Under the pieces are notes generated by a model. That model was not told where the DNA came from and searched no databases. It saw only the letters and a list, made by a program, of their open reading frames with translations. 64,000 nt of DNA from Allodiplogaster sudhausi (taxonomy: Eukaryota > Nematoda > Chromadorea > Rhabditida > Diplogasteridae), in the NCBI GenBank assembly GCA_945643635.1, contig CALZFC010000043.1, positions 2,562,501 to 2,626,500 on the forward strand, read 5' to 3'. The position numbers and the translations under genes were made by a program. This document shows, piece after piece, positions 1 through 11,105 of this stretch. Position 1 is the stretch's first letter. Every line of letters begins with the position of its first letter.

Positions 1-1274
1 GGGAAGAAAATGCAGGATAAACGATTAAATGAGAGCATCAAGCTGCCCATTGACTGAACGCCACGCCCGAAGTAGGAAATTATAGTTAATCTACAAGGCA
101 CGGAAGTATGATGTGTTTGATATATATTTTTTTATTGACTTGACAAACTAACATGTTTGGCATGTATGTCGTTGAGAATGAAGCGTAGAATTCCTGCGTA
201 AATGAAAGGCCGTTGAATCGCATCATGAAGAAGGAACTCATGTAAACAAAGAAGTTCTGAAGTAAAATCAATTCCAAACAAATTTAATTATAATTCAAAA
301 AAAATCGTTATATTCGAGCACAAAGAAGACAAAGATACGAAACGCTTCTGCTTAATTTTCATCGCACCGCAAAAGTGATGAGGGAGAACATTTGGAAGTA
401 AGCGTTCTTGCGAAGAGAAGAACGCCAAATGCAAGTGAGAATTCTGGCATTGAGGATGAACGTGATGAGTGCGAGAAGGAAAGAAGTCGTTGATGCATAA
501 GGCTCCCAGTTCGTGAGACTCGCCATTCGGCCTGGAAATTTCATCCTTACTTCATACATTGTACGCAAAGAACTTTTTGATCAAAAGCCTAATTCGAATA
601 ATATAACCTTTACGGAAAATTTTTTAACACTCTCCGTCTCTCTCAAAAAAACTAGAGAGAATATAGCTAGTCAATCAGAAAAAAAACTTAAAGGTGGACG
701 ATCAGCGAAAAATAGTAACAAAAGCTTCTAATTGCCGTGTCTGATATTGGAGTAAGTACTCTCATTTTCCTTTTTTTTCGTGAACATTTTTTTCGCCGCA
801 GTTAGCAAGTTCATTGCTCAAGCAAAACATCAGAGCTTTATAATTTTGATGGTATTTGAAGAAAACTCATCAGGATCTAAAGGCAAACAAAATCCACAAT
901 TTTTGTATCTCATATTGATATTTGGCCGGTTGTGGCGCTAATTTTATTGAGAAGTAACCATCAGTTTCATGAATGCAACCTTTTTGCCCAAAGTATATAT
1001 TGTATCTAGGTCAATCTAGAGTTGAACAAGAGCTTAGGCGGCTACATAATACGTAAATACATTTACATTCATGTAATATGTAAGTCTAGTATTGGGCAGG
1101 CCATTTTGTCTACGCCCCTGCTTAGCTAGTTGAAAAGATCTGTAGCTTTTCAGCAGACCACAATTATAGCCTCACATAGTGAAGTGAGAGGTTAACAGTG
1201 AGTAATTTAGTGAAAGAGATAGTGACAGGAAAGGAGCGAGAGACAGAACGAAATGGAGAGAGGACATAAGCATG

Positions 1275-1278
1275 AGAA

Positions 1279-1316
<38 letters not shown>

Positions 1317-1332
1317 GGAGAGAGAGAGAGAA
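1275..1332. repeat. (GA)n microsatellite
   Basis: Nearly pure GA dinucleotide repeat with a few GAAA interruptions. On the minus strand it creates Leu-Ser open frames that are artefacts. Confidence 0.95.
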
Positions 1333-1586
1333 GAAATGAAATTAACAATGTTGCGTATTGACATCTTTTCACATGAAGACTCTCTTGACATCAGTCAAGT
1401 GAAAAGCCACTCGAGGGATAATGATCCCTCAAATATCATTCGAAGTCCGATGGAAAGCTTCCTTCCTTTTTTCAAGTAGAATAGTTTTCTTGCCTTACAT
1501 ACATACATATGTATATGTAAGTCGTCGCCTTATTAGTCATCCACTTGAATTCCGAGAGGATGTTTTCTAGGAATGAGATCAATTCT

Positions 1587-1592
1587 TTTATT
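1587..1592 (-). terminator. Candidate poly(A) signal of the PLBD gene
   Basis: TTTATT on the plus strand is AATAAA on the gene strand, about 125 bases past the stop codon at 1718-1720. This is a normal spacing for a short 3' UTR. No transcript evidence is available, and AATAAA is common in AT-rich DNA. Confidence 0.4.
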
Positions 1593-1717
1593 CCGAAGCA
1601 AAAAATATCTTTTTCAAAGTCATCACTGAATAAACCGTCCACAAACAAACGAAAAACACCCATTTTAAGCAAAGACAAAAGTTGAAAAAAAAATGGAACG
1701 AAAGAATAGAAGAAATA

Positions 1718-1943
1718 CTAGTAGGGATCGACGCCCACGTCTGCCTCCCACACGAGGTCAATGAAAGTGAAGTTCCAGACGTCTGGCTGACCAAAGTGCG
1801 CGGCTTCCACTTTCGTCGTGCGCCAGCTGCAATCGGGACACAATTGCTCACTCTTCATAGTTATATATTTTTTTAGCTTGTTTCGTTTATCTGATTTTCC
1901 GCCAGTTTCTGCTTACACCCATGGCTCAATGACATTCACTCTT

Positions 1944-1987
<44 letters not shown>

Positions 1988-4900
1988 CTCTCGCTGCCTC
2001 TCTCTCTCTCTCGCTGTCTCTCTCGCTCTCTCTCTCTCTCTCTCTCGCTGTCTCTTTTTCTCTCTCTCTCTCTCTCTCTCGATCTCTCGCTGCCTCTCTC
2101 TCTCTCTCGCTGTCTCTCTCGCTCTCTCTCTCTCTCGCTGTCTCTTTTTCTCTCTCTCTCTCTCAATGCCCTATAGAGCAGTTCAAAGAATTACTTCCAT
2201 CAAAAAGCAAGTGTTCAGCTAGCTATCTGTATAAGGTCAGATGAATGACGTACTCGAAGGGAGGAAGGGGATCGAATGGAGGGCCGCCCCACGCGCGGAA
2301 ACGAAGTTTCTTAAACATCTCGTAGTTTGTGCCCTGAAAAGCGAAGCAATAACACGATGCAAATCCCTCCAGAGGAAAGTTCTAGTCGCCATATATAAAT
2401 TATAATTTTCAGTCCAAATGTCTGACTTTATAATCGAGTCCCGCGTGGTTGCGGAAGCCCATGGACTCGACTTCCCAGGTGCCATTCACGGGGTTCAGAT
2501 CCCCTCGGGCAGAGATGCCTGCCTCTGCTGTTCGATTCACTGGCGAGCACTTGCAGAGGGCGAACTCGTCGTGGAGGTAGTCGTTGTATCTGACATGTCA
2601 AAATAGGATTGCTCCGATTGAACGGAAGCCAGACACAGACAAACCTCATGAGCGTCGTGAGCGAATCGATATCGACGACTCTGTGGTGGTCGCGCTCGAA
2701 GATCTTCGCACGTGGAGACGCTCCCCATTTGTACCAGTTGAAGTGGCGGCCCTATAAGAGAAACTATCTCACTTATTTTGAAGATAACAGCGGCTCTGAC
2801 CTTCTCAGCGAATCCGGTGAGTTTGCTGATGGATGGGAGGTAAGGCACGTTGTAGGAGGGGAAGTACGAGTAGGAATTGACGAACCACGTCATGTCACGG
2901 ATATCTGTCGTTCCACTGAAGCAAGTATGCACTTCCTTGTAGTACAAGATATTGTCATGTAATAGAAATTGCATACAAATATAAATTCGCATAAATCATG
3001 TTACTAAAATATGTAGTTACTAACGGGACTTGTTCAAGAATCCAGACGACATCCTTGTTGGGCAGCGGCTTGCCTGGCGTGAACTTCTTGTAGTCAACAA
3101 CCGTCCACTGATTGTTGTACGTGCCAGAGTTGAATCGGCCGAACATTTCAACCCACGACTTCGAAGATCTGCAAAGTTTGCAAAATAGTTTTGCTTCTCA
3201 TGAAACATCATTATTCTTGTTGAAGGCTGACTTTGTGAGGGCGTTGGAGATGAAAGAGCGGACCCAGCAGTGGACTTGCCCCTGAGGTTTGATGTAGTAC
3301 TGGTAGAGAGAATCGTTGAAGATGGCATGCGTAGTCTCGATCGATGCCTCAATATCATTTCTCTTTCTTTTCTCATTTGGATAGTTTTAAAATGCCATGC
3401 CGGCTGCTTTGCTACGGCTTTAAGATGAATATATATTTAATTAATAAAGACTACCAATCCAGCGCTGGTGAGAGTGTAATCGTCAGCGGATGTGATGGCT
3501 CCGGCGTAGCCAGAGAAGGACACCGTGTGGCCAGGAACCTCGCTTTTATCTTAACCAATTCAACCCGTTACCTACTCTTTCTCATTTCTCTCTGAATAAA
3601 TTTTAGTATGCAAGAGTTGGTAAATGTATTAATATCTACCGTATCCAAACTTATAGAGCTTGAGCACGCGGTTCATCGTGTTGAGACCGCTCATGGCAAC
3701 ATGAGAGAAGAAAAGATCCTGAATACGTTTAATTGCTTGTTGGTTTCAAAATGCATATAATGACCGCCATATATCAAACCGTGTTTCCTGGAGCAAGCTT
3801 AACGAGTCCGGAGCATTTTCCCGCTTCGGGATACTCTTGCGGGTCGGGCTTCTTGTGCAGGAACTTGTTCAGGTCGAACAGCTCGCCCGACAGCTGGATC
3901 ATGCTGCAGGATCGAGGGATCAACATGACATTCTCTTTTTTCAAAGATAATTTTCTTTAAGAATAAATGTTAAGTAGAAACTAGATGGGAGTGAGGTCGA
4001 ATCCGACTGCTGGCTTGAGCGATCTCTTCATGTACGAATCATAGATTCCTGTCACTTGAGTGAACACCAACTTCACCTGAAAAGAAAGATTTTCTTTCAT
4101 TTTCATGTTTTCCTTTCTTTGCGTAATGGTAAAATCACATAAAAACATTCCACAATGAATACTTTCAATCACTCATTTAATATTCATGTAAAAACGACAT
4201 GAAGGTGACTGAACAAATAGTATTTCTGACATGTCTCCAATAGGGATCCTTGTCGCCAGTGTTGCTGATGACCTGCTCGCGAACCCAGTCGAGGTGCTTC
4301 GTCAGATACGAGTACAGATCCTCAATTTCGACTTCTTTCATGATCTTCTTCATATGCATATTCCTAATTGCTACTAAGCTTCTTTTATCAGTTCCAAACC
4401 TTGCAATATTGAGTGTAGTTGACGCAGAGAGTCTCGATCGTATTGCGGTAATGATAGTAGATTTGGATCTTCGTCAGATATCCTTAAATCTTCTATCATT
4501 GTAATTGAATCTACTTTATTGTCCTTTCGGAATGCAGGAGGCGATTGTATACATGTTCATGTTCATACGTTTTCTGGTAAATAAAAGAAGAGTTGTGGAA
4601 TCTATTTTTTTATATAAGTTTAAAATATATAAATTCGGTCGTCGTTTTCGCCCTCGCACAGTTCTATATGCTATTCCCATACTACTAATCTGTGCTTCCC
4701 CCCGCTTATTCTTGCATCCGGGACCCATTTGTTATCACTTTCCATGTAGATAACGCTCAATAGAAATATGGTCAGGCAAGCAGATTAAGAAAAATAGAGA
4801 GAAAGAAAAAGAGAGAGGAGAGTAAGGGAAAGAGAGAGTGAGAGAGAGAGAGAAAGAGAGAAAGAGAGAGAGAGAGAGTAAAAAGACAAAGTAAGAAATG

Positions 4901-5657
4901 AAGAGATTAGAGCACGAGCTTGAAAAAAGAGAAGGGCAAGAATAGATTCCATGAAGGGAACTCACCTTCAACAGCTCCAGCCGCATAAGCCTGCACGTCC
5001 ATGGGGAAGCCTTTTGTTGTCTCAACTTCGAGAACGCCCCAACTGCAAGCAAATTCAATTTATAGAGAAAAAAAAACACTTTTTTAAAATATAAAAACGT
5101 AAGAAGATGAAAGTCGAGTGCACCCGGTTTCATTAACTCGATTAGCATAGCGACCGAGGGCGATCTGGTCGTTCTCGTTGTCGCACGCTTTGCCTGCAAT
5201 CTCTCCCTTGCTTCTATCTCTTTTCTCAGTCCAGCAGACTGGCTGATTTCGCTTGTTCCACTGCGATGGCTCTCTTCCTCCCCTCTCCCCCTCCCCAACT
5301 GACCATCCACTATGATGAGTGCCTTGGATGTGCCATTCCTGCACACGACAGCATAGACATATTCGAGTGGCTTGCTGGGGTCTCCGTAGCCAGCGTAGTT
5401 CTTCGACTCCTTCGCTGCTCCTTCTGGATCCGGTCGTCTTGGTGGATCCACTCCATCTTCGCTCACGGGGATTCGCTACAAAATACCCCCGTCACAAGTG
5501 CCGTCATCTTCTTCTTGAATATTCTCATATAATCCTTGCTTACTCAACATTAAAAAAGAATACTAACATTATGCTTGACCCAGTTCTTCTCAGTGGCGGC
5601 GAGGGCAACGAGGAAAAGGGCGCCGAGGAAAAGACGACAGCCGAGGGGCCGCGCCAT
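1718..5657 (-). CDS. Phospholipase B-like protein (PLBD family), 17 exons
   Basis: Member of the lysosomal phospholipase B-like (laminin ancestor) family of Ntn hydrolases. These are secretory-route proteins that mature by cleavage just before a nucleophilic Cys. Exons: 5568-5657, 5304-5475, 5124-5193, 4966-5042, 4400-4482, 4231-4347, 3982-4076, 3780-3903, 3640-3718, 3455-3549, 3232-3347, 3025-3168, 2801-2915, 2645-2751, 2427-2589, 2254-2333, 1718-1826. They sum to 1836 nt, 611 residues plus stop, in phase at every junction, close to the family's usual length. Residues 1-22 form a signal peptide (MARPLGCRLFLGALFLVALA). Family landmarks are GWGVLEVET, QAYAAGAVEG, the cleavage context GKC-SG (Cys about 265), WILEQVPG, SYFPSYNVPYLPSI, RYNDY, GDLNP, PPFDW and the C-terminal HFGQPDVWNF. 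Several NxS/T sequons are visible. I cannot separate PLBD1 from PLBD2 orthology by eye. Exon boundaries are inferred from GT/AG, phase and homology. Confidence 0.9.
1946..2165. repeat. Compound (CT)n repeat in the last PLBD intron
   Basis: CT-rich tract inside the intron between 1827 and 2253. A motif of CT runs punctuated by CGCTGCC, CGCTGTC and TTTTT occurs twice in tandem (about 1982-2078 and 2079-2163), so a higher-order duplication overlies the dinucleotide repeat. Confidence 0.9.
4793..4880. repeat. GA-rich microsatellite in a PLBD intron
   Basis: Imperfect GA/GAAA tract between the exons at 4400-4482 and 4966-5042. Minus-strand open frames that run through it join exon and intron and are not real. 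Confidence 0.9.
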
Positions 5658-5843
5658 CGAAGAAGAGGGAATGAGTGAAGAGGGCACACACACGCACGCC
5701 ACTACCCGATCTGAAGAAGGCCGATATGAAATGGCTAGTCTCACCAGGTCACCTACTGCGAAGTTGCTGAAGCGTGGAGGGAAATTATGTGCGAAATTAA
5801 TTATGAGGCAATTATGTGCATATGTATGTACATAATTGGCTGG

Positions 5844-5889
5844 ACCACGCAAGATACTGTGATCGAGGCCGAAGGAAATGGGAGAAGCA
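5844..5889 (-). promoter_or_regulatory. 46-bp conserved element upstream of PLBD
   Basis: This 46-bp stretch matches 8731-8776 at 44 of 46 positions in the same orientation. Here it lies 187-232 bases upstream of the PLBD start codon. The other copy lies 381-426 bases upstream of the GILT start. The shared block contains CGCAAG, CTGTGATCGAGGCC and GGAAATGGGAGAAGCA. It may be a common promoter or 5' UTR element, or the trace of a duplication. Function is inferred only. Confidence 0.5.
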
Positions 5890-6758
5890 GTCATAAATCG
5901 TTCAGGCTCGTTCGGGCATATGTAGATGTCAAATAGAAAGTGGATTAGAAGAACATCTAAATTGTCTCCAGAAAACTTTTGCTTTCTATCTCTTAATGAA
6001 GAGACAAAAGTGCGAGCATTTGTGACCGCTTGAGAATGAGAAAAGAAGGGATCTCAAGCGGCGGCAGCCAAAACTACTGATAAGACTCTCCAGGAGAGAG
6101 AACAAGAGATAGCAGCTCCTCTTCTCCTACTCCTGTTCTGATCGAGCCCTCCACACTGATAGAGAGGAATACGCTGCATCTTATATTCTTCTTTCATATA
6201 TCGTAGACTTCTAATTTGTAATATAAGAGTATAGTCTAGAACAGATATTTTTATTCGCGTAATGGCAAGACTTGTGGAGCGAGCATCATGACAATTGATA
6301 AGACATAAATAATGTTAATCGTTAAGGAATAGGTGCACCGGGAGCAAAGCACATAGGGGAAGCCAATAAAAGCAAAATACAGCTTATTATAAGGACATTT
6401 TTTTACGGAAATCGAAAATGCATTTGTCTACGACAATATACATAAACACATACATACAAGCAGGAGATATGCTGTTCAAAGTAGCATTTTGAAGATACTA
6501 CAATATTCAACGATAAAAGTAATAGATACAGAATGGAATTGATAATTCTGCTGTGCAATAATAAACTAACAATATTGCTTTTAAAAGAAAAGGCATTGCT
6601 CATATAGGGAAGATGAAAGAAAACGGTCCCCGTCGGAGAGAAAATATGACTCATCCTTCCCGATGTTTCCGGATCATACTTGTGACTTTTCAACAGCCAT
6701 ACAAACATTTGTACATGAGAGAACGAGGTAAAGGTTCGTGAAAGCTGAACGACTTCTC
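5890..6758. other. Intergenic region between GILT 3' end and PLBD 5' end
   Basis: No gene or convincing exon seen. It should hold the 3' UTR of the GILT gene and the distal promoter of PLBD. A TTTATT (minus-strand AATAAA) at 6250-6255 is a weak poly(A) candidate about 500 bases past the GILT stop. Confidence 0.4.
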
Positions 6759-8350
6759 TCAACACCACTCAGTCAGCTCGCAGATCTTCTCTGCCATTGG
6801 GTAGCTGCGGTCAAAGAAGACTCCATTCACATAAGCGGTTGGCCAAATCTCAATGGTAGCCATTTAAAAGGGTTTTAAAATAGCATATTTCAGTAAGCCT
6901 TAATTGGAAGGAGAGTGAACCTTGACACCGGTGCGATGAGTGTTGACCATGGAGTAATAGTTCAGCAGCTCTCCAGTCTGCGTGCTCGCACATTCGATTA
7001 ACTTCTGCTGGGTTTTTGGGGAGAGACGAGCGAGACAGCGAGAGAATCCCTCGCGAAGATTTGCTAGGCCCTTAAAGAATCGTTCATTTGGTCTTGGAAC
7101 GGACAATTTAAAACATGCTTTTGTTGTTGTAAGATAGATGTAAATAAAAACGACTGTACCTGAATGCAGGTGACTAGACCCAGGTGCCGTCTCGGGAAGT
7201 ACTGAAAGAATCAATTCATTTTCCGGTCCGAATTTTTGTTCACCAAGGCATTCTTTGTACACCACTGATTCACGCGGTCAGATTTACAGAGAGTTGTTGA
7301 GGCTAAGCCTTCCAGCGCCCATTTTCTATGCAGACGGCATTTCCAGCCAACTCCCACAACTAACCGGTCAAATTCGTTCACAACTTCAACACGCCAAAGT
7401 AAGCGTGAGAGAAAGAAGAGACGTATATAAATCAAGGGAGGGAGAGAGAGAGAGAGAGAAAGCACAAGAATAAGAGATGGCGTGAGAGTGAGATAAAAGG
7501 AGTAGCAGACAGTTTCGCAGCATAGTGCCACAGGCAGTTTGAGCTAAGCACGGAAATACGCAGAGAACCGGAACAGAGAGTGACGTGATGAACAGGAAAG
7601 CATTCCAACTTGTCATTTTAAGTCATCCAGTATGAGACTCTCAGACTGAACACACCGAAATGGCGCAGTTCTGAAGTCGGTTCAGATCGCACTCGGTCTG
7701 GCCGTGCATACAAGAACACGCGAAGTTACGGTTCGCGTCATACTCGCAGTTGCCCTTCCCGAATGGAATGATCTGAACACAAGAAAGACTTACAACTAAT
7801 CTAGCCAGTCTTATATGCCTGCACGAGAGCTGTACTCGCTAAATGCCTTTTAGTTTAAATACCATTCAAAATTAAGGTTTTCGTCTAAACGACACTTAAG
7901 GCAATTTAGTGGAAAGCCTTATATGAGAAACAGGTCATAATTAAAGTCATAATAAGAGAGAGAGAGAGAGAAGTAAATGAAAGACAAGAAATTCGGGTGA
8001 ATTACAGTAGAATATCATATTCTAGTAACAGAACTCTTGGTTCTTTGTCTTCGTTCTTTCAACCTGGAGGTTCATGATGCCCGGCTTGTTGATGTAGAAA
8101 GGCCAAATCTGCTCACGGAGCAGTTTTGTGCAATACGGGCACTGTGATTCCGTGAAAATGGTCACGTTCACCTCAAATTACTGCTGTCATGTTTATCTTC
8201 AGTTGATTCTAATATATTATTAATATCATATAACTAATCTATAGAATACATAAATAATTTGAAATGCCATTACAAGTTGCAAAGTAATAAAGATATGACC
8301 TGTTGTGCTGAAGCGAGCAGAATGAGCGTAGCAGCCAAGAGCAAGAGCAT
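6759..8350 (-). CDS. GILT-like lysosomal thiol reductase, 6 exons
   Basis: Gamma-interferon-inducible lysosomal thiol reductase family. These enzymes reduce disulfides in the acidic endosome/lysosome with a CXXC pair. Exons: 8300-8350, 8064-8171, 7656-7772, 7160-7201, 6921-7004, 6759-6848. Together they are 492 nt, 163 residues plus stop, and all junctions are in phase 0. Exon 1 is a signal peptide ending near ASAQQ. Exon 2 starts VNVTIFTESQ and carries the active site CPYC (codons at 8130-8141). Exon 3 carries the family signature in the form CMHGQTECDLNRLQNC (CxHGx2ECx2Nx4C, with Met where Gln is usual). Exon 4 is the YFP..CIQ block, exon 5 has IECA, and exon 6 has WPTAYVNGVFF and ends in EWC. 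It is somewhat shorter than vertebrate homologues, which have a longer propeptide. It lies about 1.1 kb upstream of the PLBD start, on the same strand. Confidence 0.92.
7434..7466. repeat. (GA)n microsatellite in a GILT intron
   Basis: Short GA run in the intron between the exons at 7160-7201 and 7656-7772. A smaller GA run is at 7954-7974 in the preceding intron. Confidence 0.85.
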
Positions 8351-8730
8351 TTCTGGAACAGAAGGGAGAGACGAACATGGAGAGGAAGAAAGACAAAATG
8401 GAGGAGTGGAGAAAAGAAGAGATTCAGTTAGAGGGGAAAGCAGAGAAAGATAAAGAAAGAGAGTCAGCAAGAGAGAGAGAGGAGATTATGAAACAAGGAG
8501 ATTAAGTGGAAAGTTAACTCAATGGATGGCACGGAGCCATTCAGGAATCATTTCCAAGAGATGGCAAAAATGAACACATTAAATTGGTAAACAGAACAAT
8601 GACTATTCATAGCTTTCTTAGAAAGAAAACAGGGCTGCCATTGAGCAAAGCAAGCCTGCGAGGGAAGTCTAGCCAAGCATAGGGCACAGCCACCGGGATG
8701 GTGACCCTGAGTTCCTTCCCTCGAGGACAA

Positions 8731-8776
8731 ACCACGCAAGAGACTGTGATCGAGGCCGGAGGAAATGGGAGAAGCA
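8731..8776 (-). promoter_or_regulatory. 46-bp conserved element upstream of GILT
   Basis: Second copy of the element at 5844-5889, with two substitutions (T/G and A/G). It lies 381-426 bases upstream of the GILT start codon, in the same orientation relative to the gene. It is surrounded by GA-rich sequence but is not itself simple repeat, which makes chance similarity unlikely. Confidence 0.5.
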
Positions 8777-8871
8777 ACAAGAACACCACGAAGGGAAGCA
8801 GAATGAAGAGAAGCAGAAGGAGGAGCAGAGATGAAGAGAAGTTTAAGGGGAAGGAAAATAGAGGGATGAAT

Positions 8872-8880
8872 AGAGAGAGA

Positions 8881-8925
<45 letters not shown>
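8872..8925. repeat. (GA)n microsatellite
   Basis: Almost uninterrupted GA run of about 50 bases. CT-rich tracts follow at 9014-9064 and 9091-9103. Confidence 0.95.
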
Positions 8926-8927
<2 letters not shown>

Positions 8928-9454
8928 TGCAGATTCAAGTGAGTGGATTCATGTGATGAGGTAAAAGAGCACCCGCACTTCATAGACCATTGAGCTTTTC
9001 CTGAATTTGCTCCCACTCTCTCTCTCTCTCTCTTGCTCTCTCTCTCTTGCTCTCTTTCTCTCTTCCGCTTACTATCTACTATCTTCATCACTCTCTCTCT
9101 CTCAAGCTTCACTGTTTTTCATACCTGAACAGCAGAACGGATGAACGTGCCTAGCTCTCTCTCTCTCTCTTTCACTGTAACTCTGCCCCAGAAGAGATCC
9201 AACTCTGCCTTCCAAAACACCTGTCCCACCAGCTCAACTTTGTTAGGATTTACTACACACGTCCATGTTTATCCCATCCTAGGGAAGGAGGGTCATAAAC
9301 GACTATTCGGCTAGAGGAACAACACCTGAGAATCACGACAAAACAGGATATCCTGGAGGAAGGGTGGAAGAGTGGCTCTCTGGAGAAAAAGAACTGCGAG
9401 TTGGAAAAGATAACTTGCATACATGCATATATGTCTAGTATCCGGGATTAAAAG

Positions 9455-9520
9455 ACTGAGAGAGAGCGAGAGAGATATAGAGAGAGAGAAAAAGAGAGAA
9501 AAAAAGATAGAAAGAGAAAG

Positions 9521-9553
<33 letters not shown>
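9455..9553. repeat. GA-rich microsatellite
   Basis: Imperfect GA repeat with GAAA and GATA interruptions and a pure GA end. Confidence 0.95.
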
Positions 9554-9555
<2 letters not shown>

Positions 9556-10047
9556 GAAACATTCTAGGAGAAGATCGTCAGGGTCCGTGCATTGTCGTGA
9601 GGAGGTTTGTTCTGATCTGGGTCATGCGTTCTAATGAATCGCCCGTGGCCATTCAGGAACTCATGAAAATAAAACGGATCAGACGGCCCACATGAAGGAG
9701 AGAAATGACCGATTTGAACCGGTATGCCAATTATCGAGCAGCAGCAGATGCACCTTCTGGAGACCGAAGAATCAAGTGCAATTTCTTATATTCGATGGGT
9801 CTCGGAAGGAACACCGCGTGGGTTGCACTGAAGGGATGCTTCGCGTGTTGCATTTACAGTCTTTAGAGGCTAAGCTAAGCAAAAGACTGTCAAATGGTGA
9901 GGAAACAGCTGGAGGAACGAGGTCTGCTCGTGACCTAGAACTCCCCTCCCCTTCACGTAACATCCGGTTGGAACGTGGTGTAGACAACGGAGGATCTACA
10001 TACTTACATATGTAGATGGATATATTCGACACCGAATCCGTTTAGTA

Positions 10048-10152
10048 TTCTCTCTCTCTCTCTCTGCCATCTCTCTTTTCTCTTTTTTTCTCTTCCCTCT
10101 CTCTCTCTCTCTCTCTCTGTACCTATCTCTCCATCTCCCTCTCTCTTTCTCT
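10048..10152. repeat. (CT)n microsatellite
   Basis: CT tract in three blocks separated by short interruptions. Confidence 0.95.
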
Positions 10153-10276
10153 ACCTCCAGGATACCAGTGATGAAGGTACATAGGAACAAGTAACATCAG
10201 AGTAAGCAGTAACTGGCAGAGCTACCTTGTCACGGCCCTATAAGTGGTAAGATGTTCACGTAGATGAGAGAAAAAG

Positions 10277-10278
<2 letters not shown>

Positions 10279-10353
<75 letters not shown>
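10279..10353. repeat. (GA)n microsatellite
   Basis: About 75 bases of GA with a single AAA interruption near the middle. It is among the longest uniform dinucleotide runs in the window. Confidence 0.95.
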
Positions 10354-10356
<3 letters not shown>

Positions 10357-10774
10357 GCATCGGAACGGGATCTGCGAGGGTCACAAGTGTTGATGGAATG
10401 TGAAGAAGCAGACGTTCCAGAAAAGATTGAAAGGCCAAAAGGAATTACATATCTATTACTTTTGGAGAAGAAGAAGAAAAAGATAGATGAAGAGAGTGAA
10501 AACAGAGAAAGGGGGAGTTAAAGAAGTAGAGCGAATGACAATTGCAATTAAGAGGAGGAACACAGTCACAAAGAGGGAAAGGGAGAGACGAGGAAACCTG
10601 GAAAAGAAGTATACGAAAGAATTATTAAGGTATAAATTTGTGTAGACGTGAAAGCGTAGCCAAGGGGAGTAAAAAATGAGCAAAAAAAAAGGCAAGAAGA
10701 GATCGAGGAGGATGAGTTCGAAGGGGAAGATGGAAATGAGAGTTTGTCTATGAAAGAAAGAGAGAAGTATGGTA

Positions 10775-10778
<4 letters not shown>

Positions 10779-10821
<43 letters not shown>

Positions 10822-11105
10822 GGGAGATGGAGAGAAGGCAGAAGACGTAGATTGGTACAGATGGGAAGAAAAGCATGAAGAAGTCGACCGAGCAGGTGGC
10901 TACAAGAAGCAATCGAGGGAAGAACATCCACAAACTATGGAAGAACCCAGAGTATCCTTTACTTTGCGCATTCTCCTCCTCTCTTATTCTTTCGCTTTCG
11001 TTGGCTCTCTCTCCCTCTCCCTCTTTCTCGGTCTCTCTCTCTCTTACTCTTTCTCGGTCTCTCTCTCTCTCTCATTCTTTCTCGGTCTCTCTCGCTCTCT
11101 TTCCA
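10779..11105. repeat. GA tract (10779-10815) and CT tract (10978-11105)
   Basis: Two opposed dinucleotide tracts about 160 bases apart. The GA-then-CT arrangement could pair as a long imperfect inverted repeat. The CT tract contains the repeated phrase TTTCTCGGTCTCTC. Confidence 0.85.

Larger units (their letters stand above)
1..1717. other. Sequence beyond the 3' end of the PLBD gene, no gene seen
   Basis: I see no supportable gene here. Only short open frames without family resemblance occur on either strand. The stretch holds a GA microsatellite near 1.3 kb and AT-rich unique sequence. The last 130 bases before the PLBD stop probably contain that gene's 3' UTR, because a minus-strand AATAAA lies at 1587-1592. 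Confidence 0.5.

Noticed and set aside
359..568. 69-residue minus-strand frame with a hydrophobic stretch
   Set aside because: No family resemblance, no convincing splice or regulatory context, and a length expected by chance.
1936..2222. Long Leu-Ser or Arg-Glu open frames, 134 and 76 residues
   Set aside because: They are translations of a CT/GA microsatellite in an intron of the PLBD gene.
2223..2333. Alternative PLBD end with a stop at 2223-2225
   Set aside because: A donor at the exon end (2254) joins in phase to 1718-1826, which encodes the conserved C-terminal HFGQPDVWNF of the family; the earlier stop would truncate the protein before it.
4735..5466. 243-residue minus-strand open frame taken as one gene
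   Set aside because: It contains one genuine PLBD exon (5304-5475) and then runs through introns and a GA tract; splice signals and homology show the exon ends at 5304.
9692..10032. Overlapping 107- and 86-residue frames on opposite strands
   Set aside because: Normal-complexity sequence, but neither product is recognisable and no phased neighbouring exons are visible.
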